Assembly (NCBI GenBank): GCA_016758905.1
Contig: JAEPQZ010000004.1
Span: 1,488,001-1,552,000, forward strand
Source: Umbelopsis isabellina
Taxonomy: Eukaryota > Mucoromycota > Umbelopsidomycetes > Umbelopsidales > Umbelopsidaceae
DNA length: 64,000 bases
Direction of reading: 5' to 3'
Shown in pieces: positions 49,053 through 60,602 of the stretch. A program made the position numbers and the translations under genes. How positions within the stretch are numbered: position 1 is the stretch's first letter; the number at the start of each line of letters is the position of its first letter. The notes below the pieces were generated by a model that saw only the letters and a list, made by a program, of their open reading frames with translations, searched no databases and was not told where the DNA came from.

Positions 49053-50416
49053 ATGCACTTTACATTGAAGCTTTTTAGCATTGCTGCCTGCGCCCAGCTT
49101 GTTTTGGGTAACCTTGTGTAAAGTCATTGTATACTTAATGTCATTTTCTGATTTTTATAGTTGTCTAATCATAACTCATTTTAGCATCCCATTGGAGCAA
49201 AAGAGATCAGGAAATGTTCTCAATACTCCCGCAAGATTGGTCAGAACATTGGCAAAGTACAACCCTAACATCAGGGTTGCCGATGACACTAAAAGAATGC
49301 AAGCAGCCAGCTCAATTCCTCTGAAAGACAATCTTTTGGACGTTGAGGTTTGTATTTAGAAATACTCAATAGCTGCCCCCCCCCACATTTAAAGCTAAAT
49401 ATTTGTTAGTATGTCGGAAAAATTGGAGTCGGCACTCCTCCACAAGATTTCTACACCGTTTTTGATACTGGCAGCAGTGATATCTGGCTTCCAACTAAAC
49501 AGTGTGCCGCTTGCGAAGGACACCACATCTTCCAGGAAATGGATTCCAGCTCTTTCCGTGATATTGGCAAGAATTGGTCTCTTTCTTATGCTGACGGCTC
49601 CTACATAAGTGGTAGAACAGCCAGTGATACCGTGAATATTGGCGATATCACATATAAAGATCAAATTATTGGTCTTGCCAGCGATGAGTCTGGTCAATTT
49701 GCTGCTGATCACACTCTTGACGGCATTTTTGGTTTGGCTTTCCCTTCTCTCTCCCTTACAGGTGTCAAGACATCCCCAGTTGTGATGATGCATGAGCAAG
49801 GCCAGATTGACAACCCAGTTGTTGGAGTTTGGCTCGGCCGTGCTCGTGAAGGTGGAGGTGGCGAAATGGTAAGGATATTCAAATTGATAAAAAAGGCGTA
49901 CGAATTTTATTTTCAAATTCAAGTCATTTCTAGACATTTGGCGGCACCAATCAAGCTCATTATGATGGACAATTTCAATATGTTCCAGTAGACAACCAAA
50001 AATATTGGCAAGTCAAACTCACTGGTGTCTCTTCCGGGGGCCAGAAGCTTTCTCTCCAAAGCAAGGAAGCCATCATTGATACTGGTACCACTATCATTGT
50101 TGCTCCCGCAGATATTGTTCGCCATATTCATGCTGGAATCAAAGGAGCTGTCTTTACTCTTAAGTCTGGTTGGCGTATCCCTTGCTCAGCCAATAGCACA
50201 AATCAAAAGGTTGATTTCGAACTTGATGGTAAAACCTTTGCCATTCCCGTATCTGATTTGGTGCGTGAAGAAAGCACGGAAAAGGCTCTTTGCTATTCTG
50301 GATTGATCGAAAGTGATCTTCCCTTCACCGTCATGGGTGACGTTTTCCTCAAGAGCTGGTATACTGTTTTTGACTTTGGCCAAAATAGAGTTGGCTTTGC
50401 TCCATCTAAACGCTAG
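49053..50416 (+). CDS. Secreted pepsin-like aspartic protease
   Basis: Acid endopeptidase of the A1 family, like rhizopuspepsin and mucorpepsin. Four exons (49053-49117, 49185-49347, 49410-49868, 49934-50416) give 389 residues. A signal peptide (MHFTLKLFSIAACAQLVLG) and a propeptide of about 60 residues precede the mature domain, which starts near YVGKIGVGTPPQDF. The catalytic motifs are FDTGSSDIW and IDTGTTIIV, and the flap tyrosine is in SLSYADGSY. Disulfide cysteines (CAAC, PCSANS and ALCYSG) fit the family. The C-terminus GQNRVGFAPSKR is typical. No GPI signal is seen, so it is likely secreted. Confidence 0.94.
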
Positions 50417-51146
50417 AACTTTTACGCTGATATTACCTAATTAAAGCATTTTGTCTCGGCAACAATTTATTAACAAAACATTAGATGTCAAATCGTGGTT
50501 TTGCTTAACTTTGGTCTCAGATTTACCATTAGCTGATTTTAATGTTGAAGATCATGAGTATGTTGTACTCTAGATGGTTTGCAACCAACTTGATTAATTG
50601 TTTTGTTCAGAATTGGAAGATTTGTCACACGACAGAATCTCCAACGTAAATTACCTTTTTAGAATCAGTTGTCAGCCACAACGGGCCTCAAAAGCATTTG
50701 TTTCGTCGTCGTGCAGTTTCAAAATACCTCTCCGACAAGGATGTTAAAATTTCCTCGCAAGAAGTGGGAACAATTTGAAACATTGTGATCTCGTGATAAT
50801 AGTTGACTTGGTATTTCCAACCTGTGTAATTTCCCTATCGCATCTTTACACACAACACTTTAGTAAAAACAAGCGAAGTAAGTCATGAGGACACCGATTG
50901 CTATGCAGCCGATTCAAAAAAGTGATTGCTTGGTGTAACCATGCGCATGTCTACTTGAGTGGACATTAAGCAAGTTGTTTACCTTGGACTTTTTCTCACT
51001 TCATCATGCCTTTATTACAGATATCTCGGATTGTACAGTGACAAATAGCTTGTAGCCGGATATCAACACTAGAATATTATTACATTATTGTATCCATCCA
51101 CTCTGCTTTGCACGAGAGTGGAAATTACGTAACTTATACAGTAGCT
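50417..51146. other. Intergenic, no gene seen
   Basis: About 730 bases, AT-rich; protease 3' flank and promoter of the MedA-type gene. Confidence 0.5.
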
Positions 51147-53374
51147 ATGGCTCAAAGTAAGGTTTATGATATCGAATTTGAATCTCGAGTAAAGTCTGTA
51201 TGTTTACCTTAATTGCAATCATAGGAAATAAACCGACAACCCTACCTTACACAACACAATCTCAGATACCATCGTCAACAGTGACAGGCAATATGCCGAC
51301 GGTCATGTCACCTGGGTATACTCAGCAACCAATTTTAGTACGACCGCAACCTCCACGGATATACGAGTTTGCACCACAACATGGGGCAGAAGGTGAAGTG
51401 CTGACTATCACATTAACCTCTGAACAACCAGGGTTACCCCTAAAAATCGGCTTTGGTTCTTTCATCGCAGAAACAAAGCAGTTGTATCAACCTCAGTACA
51501 CAACATTAACGGCGAGGGTTCCCGCATTTTCTCTCACGCGCTGCCATGAAATTGGCGTTCCACTCTCCATCATTGCATGGAGTGGCGATAATGAAGCAAC
51601 CGACAGCTGGCTTGTTGGATACTTTGTGTATGACTTGGGTGAGTGCCATAAATGCCAGATATGATTAGCTTTTCTCCGCTAACTCATTTTGACGCTTCTG
51701 CAAAATGCCAAATTATATTTTTTCTTTTCAACATACAATTGTTGTTACATAATTCTTACCAGATGATCGAGGTCATGGGCAACGAAAACGCGGCGCGGAT
51801 GCCACTCAAGGTTACGACAAGGCGTACAAACGATTAAGCGGTGGCAGTGGCACGGGTTCTATATCATCACGAACAGGTATTTTTTTATTTTTCTATCAAT
51901 CTGCACCTCCATCAAGTTAAAGACTTGCTAGGCACCCAATTGCTAACGTGTCGAAATTCGATGGTAGACGACATTTCTCCCTCAGTATCCGGGTATATGG
52001 TATCCAATAACCCCGGCTATTCTAGTGCAGGGCAATTTTATAACATTGCTCCAGCGCCAAGTACTCCACAAGGCTATAATACTTCTGGATTTCGACCAGA
52101 CGAAAGTGGCAGGAATTTCTTCTCAGAAGGTTCGTTTTCCCGCCCCCATGATAAATCGAAGTGGCGATTTTGATTAAGATACAGCTGTGTAAAACGGATT
52201 TCTCAATCAACCTCTTCTTTCCTTTCTACATTCACTTTTAGCAGGCCAAATAATGGGGGTTGGCTACCCTTACCGGCCACCGCCTCAACCTTCCTCAAGC
52301 GCGCCTACCGCCACTGCTTCACAACCGATATCCGACTCAAGCTTTGGTTATACCCACGCTTCCACCTCTGATATGCCTGGGAACTCCCCTGGAATGGCGC
52401 CGCCAGTTGGCAACATTCCTATGCCGAATGTCGCATATGGCATGTCACAGACGTCTCCTCCTGGGTATATTGCACAACCTGCTCCGCAGGCTTCATTGTC
52501 TGGGGATTTTACTGAACAGCCAGGTAAAGGAAGTATACCTATGCCAAGTCAGCCCTCTACCTCTTCCGAAACTTCAGCGCAACCCGGCTCTGATCAAGGG
52601 GGTGGATTCAACCCGTACGCACAATTACTTAACAAAGCGAATTTGGTTATCGATGGGGACTTAGATTCAGTGACACAAAACTGGACCGAGGAAGAGTGGA
52701 ATAACCGGCGTCGTTTAGTCCAATTCTGGAGGAGACAAGAAAACAATGAAATCACATGTACATTTGCTCCAGTATCGCAAGCTGACCGACAACCAAACAG
52801 CATAGTGGTTTCATGTATTTACTGGGAAGATCACAAGGAATGTTTTATCACATCAGTAGATACTATTTTTTTGCTGGAAAGTCTGATAGGAGTTCGTTTT
52901 ACTGTTGAGGAAAAGAATCGGATACGGAGAAATTTGGAAGGTTTCCGCCCTCTTACAGTGAGCAAACTGAAGCCAGATAGTGCTGAATTTTTCAAACTGG
53001 TGATGAGTTTTCCGAACCCAAAACCTCGAAATATCGAAAAAGATGTCAAAGCCTTCCACTGGACCACACTGCCATTAGCCCTCAAAAAAATCATTGGCAA
53101 GTACACTGCAAGCTATTCTAGTACGGCTAGTGTCAATCTCGACGCGTTGCATAGCGCGTATCCAGCTGTGACATCGTTGCAAAGTCCTTCCTCCCAACCA
53201 CCCGCTGGCACCGTTGTCGGTAATCCCATGGCTCAAGCTTCCGTGTCTCAACCTCCAAAATTAGGAGACCAGCAATCAGGTTTTGGAGCAGCGGCGATGG
53301 AGGGCTTTTCAGAATCAAATCTGTATCAAGAGGCAGGAGGCGCCAATTCAGACAACAAAGAACACGGCTTCTAA
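51147..53374 (+). CDS. MedA-type fungal developmental regulator
   Basis: Related to Aspergillus medusa (medA), Fusarium ren1 and Ustilago med1, which control conidial development and adherence. Five exons (51147-51156, 51225-51638, 51763-51876, 51968-52129, 52242-53374) give 610 residues. The first exon codes just three residues plus one base (MAQ). An IPT/Ig-like segment (IYEFAPQHGAEGEVLTITL) comes first. A long Pro/Ser/Gln/Gly disordered stretch follows. The conserved C-terminal domain includes NNRRRLVQFWRRQENNEITC, then NLEGFRPLTVSKLKPDSAEFF and FPNPKPRNIEKDVKAFHW, and ends near LKKIIGKYTASYSST. This is the family core. The last acceptor is a NAGNAG. The protein is probably nuclear; a regulatory role is inferred from relatives. 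Confidence 0.88.
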
Positions 53375-53850
53375 TTTGATTGACAACAAGATTTCCGCAT
53401 AACAATAGCATATCATCACCATCCATCAGGATATATTACGTCTTATATTCAACTTTTTACCGCTTTTTGCTTCTTTCAACTTGTAGAATTTATGCCTTTT
53501 CACTTTATTTGTTCAAATTTTCATTCTTTTTTATACTAATCTTTTTCATACTTTATTCTGTTACAATTGTAAATGCCACACCACTTGTTTCCCTTTCAAC
53601 TCTTAATTCACTCAATGTAAATTGCTTAATTTTAATTTCTAATAACAAAACTTTCTACTGCACATGAAAGCTACACACCAGAGCCCAATTGGTAAACATG
53701 CTCAGTACTTCATGGACTGACATTAAATTTTGATGTGAAAAATTACATGTTGACGGCCAACGTCACACTGGCTTTCAAGCCATGATTCGTGGTCCCTAGC
53801 AGCTTTAAGCTTTTGTTACTTCTTGAATTTTCTGAAAGAAAAAAAAACCT
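53375..53850. other. Intergenic, T-rich
   Basis: About 475 bases with a T-rich 3' flank of the MedA-type gene and the promoter of the Mei2-like gene. No gene seen. Confidence 0.5.
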
Positions 53851-56650
53851 ATGGATCACAGTAATCGAGGGAGACACAGATATAATCCTTATGATGGGCG
53901 AGGTGGACGTCAACAGCGTAATCAAGGGCGAGGGTACGAAGATGGAGGGAATCGCGGTCACCGTCACAACCATAACATGGGTGGTGGCCGTAACTCTGGA
54001 CCAAACAATAACTACAATACTGATAACAATTCAACGTTTGATGCTTCGTCTATTGGAGATTGGATGAGCGATAACTATTATGATGAGCCCCCACCGAGAG
54101 GCTATGATCCGTCCGATGAAACTTGGGGTCAAGATCAGATTCACGGTAAGGTGCAAACTGTTAATAGTCCCCAGCCTTTTTTCTCCCTTTCTTTTTCCGA
54201 GTTCTGCAAGTCGCAAGATGTTTTGAGTATGCAAGTTTGAGAGTTCTATCGTTGGGGGTTAGCTGCAAAATTTGTCAAAAGTTCAGGTATCAACGTACAT
54301 TATATCGTAGTACCTTACCTTCAATGAATAGCATGAGCGTATTGTTTGTACTATATGAACCGCATGCTTGTGTCATCAGCACAAGGTAGAGCTTTCCCCC
54401 ATCGTTGAGAGAATCAAGCTGTTGAATCTAAACTGAGAGAGACAACTACCCATATGCGTACTTCTTTCTGAACATGAACCATCTTCGTTAAATCTCGTGG
54501 AGTCTCATCGCATTGTTTTTGTTTTGTTGGTTCTGATCCTTGTATCCATTGTCTCAGGAAATAATGGGCCGTCTTACGAGCCACAATCAAAGCAATCAGT
54601 ATCTGCACCACCGCAACATCATCAGTCCGGTGGTAATACCGTCGATGCACGAGTCGCTCTTGAACGACCGTGTCGAACGCTTTTCATTCGCAATATTCAG
54701 GTTAGTTCGAGAGATCACTAATTGAATGAGTTTTGAAGTCTGAAATGCATATCTTACATTTACTTTTACTGTAGTATAATATGACAATCGATCATCTTAG
54801 GGAAAAGTTTGACAAACATGGTGAAATCAAAACTTTCTTCAGTCTCATTGATACCAGAGGAATGCTTTTTGTTACATATGTGAGTGAATGCAAAATTGAT
54901 TGGAAATGGTTAACTGTATGGAAGCACGGGCTGATCGACTTGAGAACAGTTTGATATTAGATCTGCTGAGGAAGCCAAGCTGGCTATGCAGAACACTGAG
55001 CTCAATGGTCGTAAAATCGATGTTCATTATTCTCTACCCAAAGAGGAGGAACGCAAAGCAAAATGTGATAGAGATAAGAATCAGGTGTGTGGCGCTTGAA
55101 ATAATCATAATAGTGGAACCACAATGAGTAACAATATATTCGCGAACAGGGCACACTCTTGTTTACATTGATTGGTACCAATCACCATGTGGATAACAAC
55201 GAATTGACCAATTTTCTTTCACGTTACGGCGATGTGAAATCTGTTCGACCCTCTCCTCTTCATGGAAGATACAATGGCGGGACTGTTGATGCTGTTAAAA
55301 GGTAGAGCTAAATAATCACTCCTTGTTCCCCTTTGACATGCTTATCTAAACAGTTCATAGTCAACGGTTTGTGGAGTTTTATGATTCCCGGGCATGTATA
55401 GATTGCTACGATTATTTAAATGGCCAAGAGTATCAAGGTGGTACTGTTGACTTACAGTTTCTATGGGATGCGCCAGTCAAGTAAGTAAGAAGGAATATAC
55501 GGAACATTGTACTTCAGTATAGCTGACATTGCGACGCAGGGATCGTAAGGATGGAAAGCGAGACATGCCTGAAGCTAAAGGAGGAAGGAAAGACGGTGGA
55601 TACAATCGCTTCGGCCCTGGTGGGAATGAACATCGCGTTGGCGGTCGTCAAAATTATGGTGGCGATGGACCTCATGGAGGCGGCAATCGCCGAGATAACT
55701 ATAGTTCTGGATATGATAGACGTATGGGTCAAGTTTAGTAGCATGCCCTTTTTTCTATGAAAGTGATTTCTAACCCTTTGCTTTAGGACCACCTCCAGGA
55801 GGGCAATATGGTCGTCCACCATCGAACAACGGTCCACCAATTCCCGCTGGACCAGGAGGCTATAACAATAATTATGGAAGACCACCACCGCCGGTTGGAT
55901 TACCACCATTTGCTCAACAGTCTTACAATCCAGAAATGCCAGCTGGTCCGTACGGCGGTCAGCCAATGCGACCGCCCCCAATGGGTGCAATGCGACAAGT
56001 TGATCCTAGAAAGAACGTTGGACCAAGTATTACCGGTGGCCCGCCTGCACCTCCTGCCATCAATTCTCCAGAGACTAACAGATTGGAACAAGCACAAAAG
56101 GCACAGCAGGTACATGGACGGTCAAAGATAATGTTCTGTAATGATTTTACCAATCGCTAACTAATTTCACTTCTAAAGCTGTTGTCCATGCTTGCTTCCG
56201 CGCAAGGTCAACAGGGATCGCCGACACAGTCTGCTCCACAACCATATCAACCACAAACTTATCAACCGCAGGCCGCTGCTCCTCCCGCGCCAGCAGCACA
56301 GCCTGCCCAGGTTCAGCAACTTTTGTCTATGCTGGTAATGTTACATCTTCAGCTACCGGTATTTGTATGAGAAATATGATTTTAATATGTGTATTCATTT
56401 TGTTTAGACTCAAGCTGTCAATCAGCAGCAACAACAGCAACAACAACAAGCTGCACCGATTCCAGTACCCCAACCACCAGCGTTACAGGCGAACCCAGCT
56501 CTTCAGCAATTGGCACAGCTTCTTCAAAATCCCGCGTTACATCAACAGGGCCAACAATCCCAATCACCGCAGCCAATGTCGCAACCGCCGTCTTCAAGGC
56601 CACCCAATCAACAAAATCAACCACCATATAACCCATATTCCAGACAATAG
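53851..56650 (+). CDS. Mei2-like RNA-binding protein with two RRMs
   Basis: Ten exons (53851-54145, 54558-54700, 54775-54879, 54950-55084, 55150-55301, 55361-55480, 55540-55721, 55787-56109, 56179-56334, 56408-56650) total 1854 bases and give 617 residues. The N-terminus is rich in Arg, Gly and Asn. RRM1 starts RTLFIRNIQ and has the RNP1-like DTRGMLFVTY. FDIRSAEEAKLAMQ follows, then the Mei2-type linker NQGTLFTLIG. RRM2 contains NELTNFLSRYGDVKSV and QRFVEFYDSRACIDCYDYL. The C-terminal half is Gly/Pro/Gln-rich and ends in a Gln run. Mei2 proteins usually carry a third, C-terminal RRM; none is seen. Fission yeast Mei2 governs meiosis, but no such role can be claimed here. The first intron is unusually long (412 bases). 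Confidence 0.85.
56424..56450 (+). repeat. Short polyglutamine (CAA/CAG) run
   Basis: Nine glutamine codons in a row in the last exon of the Mei2-like gene. Confidence 0.75.
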
Positions 56651-57584
56651 TTGAGCATTGAGCTATCTACAGCATCTAGTTTACTGCAGACAAGCCATCG
56701 TGTCATATACATCTAAACTGTTAAAATCTTGAAGATATTTGTGGAATAAAATTGGTGTACTTAAATATTTTTTTATCAAATTTATTAGCAGTAGCTTTCC
56801 TACAATCAAATCATGTAGAGTGGAAAAACAATGCCATTTCTGACACGATAAGGATAAACTTTGTAGCTTACTAGAGGTGGAGCTTACCTGCAATTGGCAG
56901 CTTAGCAATGGAAATAGCGCTGTAACATCGAACTGCAATGAGAATACTGGAAGGCTCTCAGAAGTCACCTCTTTTCATTGGCTGTAATCAATTGTTTTGC
57001 TATACATAATTGCAGTTTTTCGTTCACATTTATAATCAGCACCATAATATCTTTACAAGCATACAAGTATTGACCTGGGGTACTGCAGCATTGTGGTACC
57101 TTGCAGACGAAGATCAAACCTGCTTTTTAAAGACCAACATTGGGGATGTGGGGTATAAACGCTAACGTGGGACAGCACAATAGCCGGATATTGAGTACAA
57201 AACTATTCAATAAAAGAGAACGACATAATAATCAACAAACTTACCTGAATCACAAAGATTGTCCTGTTCTACTTACTCTCAGTGCAGAGCAACGTAAAGT
57301 AAAGATATGAAAAGGTGGAGAACTTTACATGTGGCTGACCACAAATTTGGCACACCAAGCGCCAAAATACCCAGTGACCGATCGTTTGTGCCGGGAAAGA
57401 TCGCCAGGTTTGGGAAAACAGTGGAGAGAAAATCATGATGTCGCTTGTTGTCTCATCCTAAATAATGGCGCTCGTATTTGTGTGCTCCTTTTTTACCTTT
57501 TCAACTACTTTTTTCTTCCGCTGCCAACTCGACAGGTCTCCTCTTTTTCTATCCAGACTATTGTATTAGGCTGACACATATACT
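56651..57584. other. Intergenic, no gene seen
   Basis: About 930 bases. 57470-57560 is pyrimidine-rich just before the next gene. Chance frames only. Confidence 0.5.
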
Positions 57585-58499
57585 ATGGTAATATGGAATA
57601 TTTTCGCAACATCAATATTGATCGCCGCTCTAGTGAACCCTAACAGCATGTATACTGCTGGGTGTGAGATACAAAAAACACTGTACGAGCTAGCAGATCA
57701 AGTACGGATCAAGCAACGCTCAATCATATCTGCATTTCTTCATGCTGTGCTCATCACTGGTCGTTTTCTAGTGCTAGTCACCCTTATCTTGGGTAACTTC
57801 ATCGTGATTGAGTTTCTCGGACATGAAGACAAAACCGCCAGAACCACAGGTGAAGCCATCAACTCTGCGCAAAAGCTTTCTGAGCCGTTGCCTACCAGCG
57901 ATTTGAACGCTGTCGTAGATTCGGTAAAAGAGAAAATTGATTCACCCTTGATCGGGAATACTTCGGGCGACGCCGACGTCATGCGTACACAACCAGAAAC
58001 AACGTCCCATAACGACTTTGCCGATACTAAGGTTGAAACAATAATATCTGAAGAATCGAAAGACTATGATTTCGTCAATAAGAGCGAGGATGCAGGAGAC
58101 TCCACCACCACCGTGTCAGAGAGCGTACCGGACCACCACGAAGAAAAAGGCAATTCCGACGCACATTTTGTTGATGCACATGATACAACCGTGCCGACGG
58201 CGACGCCAGGAGAACTTACACTGGAGTTGCTGCAAAAGAAGCACAATGATCAAGATAGCCATGGTCAGCAAACTGATCCTGATCAAAATGTTCTACCAGA
58301 AATTGATAGTCGCCAACGACACAACAACAACCAAATCAAACGACAGTCTCTGTTACTCCCCGAGCTTGTCCCTCAAGCCCCTGCTGCAAGTCAGTCTACT
58401 GAATTACCCCGTCGACAGTTCTCGATCATGCATAAGAAGACTAAATCGACTGAGGCGAAGCCCAAGAAATTGCTTTCAATATTCAAAAAGAAAAATTAG
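57585..58499 (+). CDS. Unknown membrane protein with acidic tail
   Basis: A single-exon gene of 304 residues. Two hydrophobic segments lie near the N-terminus: MVIWNIFATSILIAALVNP and ISAFLHAVLITGRFLVLVTLI, the second continuing into LGNFIVIEFLG. The remaining 220 residues are hydrophilic: an acidic, Ser/Thr-rich region, then a basic end with RRQFSIMHKKTK and KKLLSIFKKKN. The long tail probably faces the cytosol. RRQFS resembles a PKA-type site, which is inference. No known family is recognised. Confidence 0.68.
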   Translation: MVIWNIFATSILIAALVNPNSMYTAGCEIQKTLYELADQVRIKQRSIISAFLHAVLITGRFLVLVTLILGNFIVIEFLGHEDKTARTTGEAINSAQKLSEPLPTSDLNAVVDSVKEKIDSPLIGNTSGDADVMRTQPETTSHNDFADTKVETIISEESKDYDFVNKSEDAGDSTTTVSESVPDHHEEKGNSDAHFVDAHDTTVPTATPGELTLELLQKKHNDQDSHGQQTDPDQNVLPEIDSRQRHNNNQIKRQSLLLPELVPQAPAASQSTELPRRQFSIMHKKTKSTEAKPKKLLSIFKKKN

Positions 58500-58969
58500 G
58501 CTACCACCCTAATCTGTTTCGTTCTCCACATTTGTTTTGTTTAAGCCACATCTTTCACCCGGCATCATAGCAGCAAATAGGGCCGGGGTCGCAAGTTTCA
58601 GCAAAAATTACAATAACCAATTACTTACATAGTCCGCGACAATATATATTAAATTTTTCGGAAAACGAAGTAAAGATATAGATGTTAATGGAAAATACAC
58701 ACTCATTGAAAAAAGAAGGGGCTAGTAGAAGGAACAAAATAAGTCAGAACATGTAATTCACAGTGGAATTTGAAAAGGGGATATAGGAACGCTGTGGCAG
58801 GTACAACCGGGAAAGAAACAGTGAGTCAAATAGTAAATAGGTGACAATGTACAAGGGAGAAAAGGAGGGAAGAAATGCTAAAGGTAAATGTAAAAGCTAG
58901 TATCAAAAATATTGAGATACTTGGTGATACGAAATGTAATATACGGTTATTGTGGGGGTTGAGGAGCCA
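58500..58969. other. Convergent 3' flanks, no gene seen
   Basis: AT-rich region between the stops of two convergent genes. Confidence 0.5.
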
Positions 58970-60602
58970 TCATACATCTACTGAAGCAGGTGTATGCCTT
59001 TCTTGTAGCCGCTCTGTATTGTCTGAGCCTCCTCCTCCTACGGTTGAATTGTGTCCTACCGTGTCTGTGCGCTGTACCACCGCTTCAGCATCTCCGTTAA
59101 GAGTAGTGACTTTATACAAAGCATTGCCTGCTTCTAATTCCGCCTCGTTGGTCACTGGTGTTTGAACATCCGCAGAAGATTCAGCTACACTAATGCGTTG
59201 GTCCTGGGCGAGTTTTAATTGCTTTCTGGAGTTCATCAACGCTAGTACCTGAAAATTTTATATTGGTTTCAGAATTTTTCAACCACAGATAAAAATGTGG
59301 GGAAAATCAGGTGGTAGTTTTCAGTACCTCGCTCGCCTCAACCGCAACACTAGCTTCCAAGTCCGCATATGTTCTACAAAGAGGGCACAAAAAGCCCGGG
59401 TGATTCTGTAGTAATGGTCGACAGCATTTGTAGTGGAAAGTATGAGAACATGGGGCAACAAATAAAGCCTGGAATGGTGCAATTGCATACAGGCAGATGC
59501 AACAGTCCTCTATAGCGTTGCTATTGTCACCCTCTATTGTCAAGCCGGTATTGGCCATGGCAGTATCCAGTACTGAGACATTATTGGGTGGTGTTGTCAA
59601 ATTGCGTAGTGACTGAAAAGTATTTAAACTGGCCGGAATTGGAATTAGTATTCCGACACATAGTAATCCAAGACACAAACTAACGCGTTTTGCTTACCTG
59701 TAGGGATTGATTTGGTGTTGCCATGACCTGTTCAACTCCAGTCGCATCTTCACACAGCGGTATATTTCTACATTGTATTGGAAAGTTGAGAAAGATAGGG
59801 GAAAGAGGGGTTAACTTCTAAGTACAGCAGTAGAGTTTGAAAAAAAAATAATAATAATGAGAAAATCACAAACCTTCGGTGCCACCTTGATAGTCTACTC
59901 CTAATTGAACCACATCTCCATCCTTCAACTGAAAGGGTCGTGATTCTGAGTTGGGTGGGCTCAGTCTAATATGATTGAGAAACGTGCCCGAAGAAGATTT
60001 GGTGTCTTTGATGTAAAACTGTAGAGAAAAAACAGGGACTTGGTGATCAGAGCCTATCGCCACCCCTGAACCCAAAAAAATTATTTGGGAGGCCATTGAA
60101 CACTTACTTTGCCTTGCTCGGTCCATATTTCAGCATGGCCCCGGCTAACGACTTTGGATTTAAAAGTAATTCTATTGGGTAGGAACATCTTGTCTGTAAA
60201 GCGGCCGATCTTCAATAGAGTATTCTCTGGGACATCGCGCTCAATAACTCCAAAAACAAGTGACCGAGTTGATTCCAGATGAGGAACTATACGTATGTGA
60301 GGGGTCATGGCGGAACTTGATCGCACAGGAGATGATGTGGATGTCGCTATGACACCTGCCACTGGTGATCCCTCGGATGTTGCCATAGAGGCAGCGCCAG
60401 GGAATCGTGGAATGGGGATTGGTGAAGCCAGCTTGGACGGAGAGAAGGTGTGAAAAGGTGGAGAGAGGGAAGGAGCCAAAAGTTTAAAAAAACCAACCAA
60501 AGCGGTGATGAAAAAAGTCACAGCCAGCCAAGCTAAAGTGCAAAGCGGCGACGACCCCATTTTCTTCATGCTGCAGCAGGTATGAATGGAAGTGGCGTCC
60601 AC
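58970..60602 (-). CDS. FHA-RING E3 ubiquitin ligase, Dma1/CHFR-like
   Basis: Phosphopeptide-binding ubiquitin ligase; Dma1-type proteins act in the spindle checkpoint and septation control. Five exons (60108-60602, 59874-60018, 59698-59767, 59328-59628, 58970-59248) total 1290 bases and give 429 residues. The FHA domain runs from LLKIGRFTDKM through SKVVSRGHAEIW and KDTKSSSGTFLNHIRL to GVDYQGGTEEIYRCV. A short linker with NPYSLNTFQSLRNLT precedes the RING: CCICLYAIAPFQALFVAPC, then HTFHYKCC and CPLCRTYADLE, typical of Dma1. The C-terminal tail is acidic. Near the N-terminus a hydrophobic stretch (TLAWLAVTFFITALVGFF) could be a membrane anchor, unusual for the family. An in-frame ATG (MATSEGSP, near 60386) would skip it, so the true start is uncertain. 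Confidence 0.9.
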
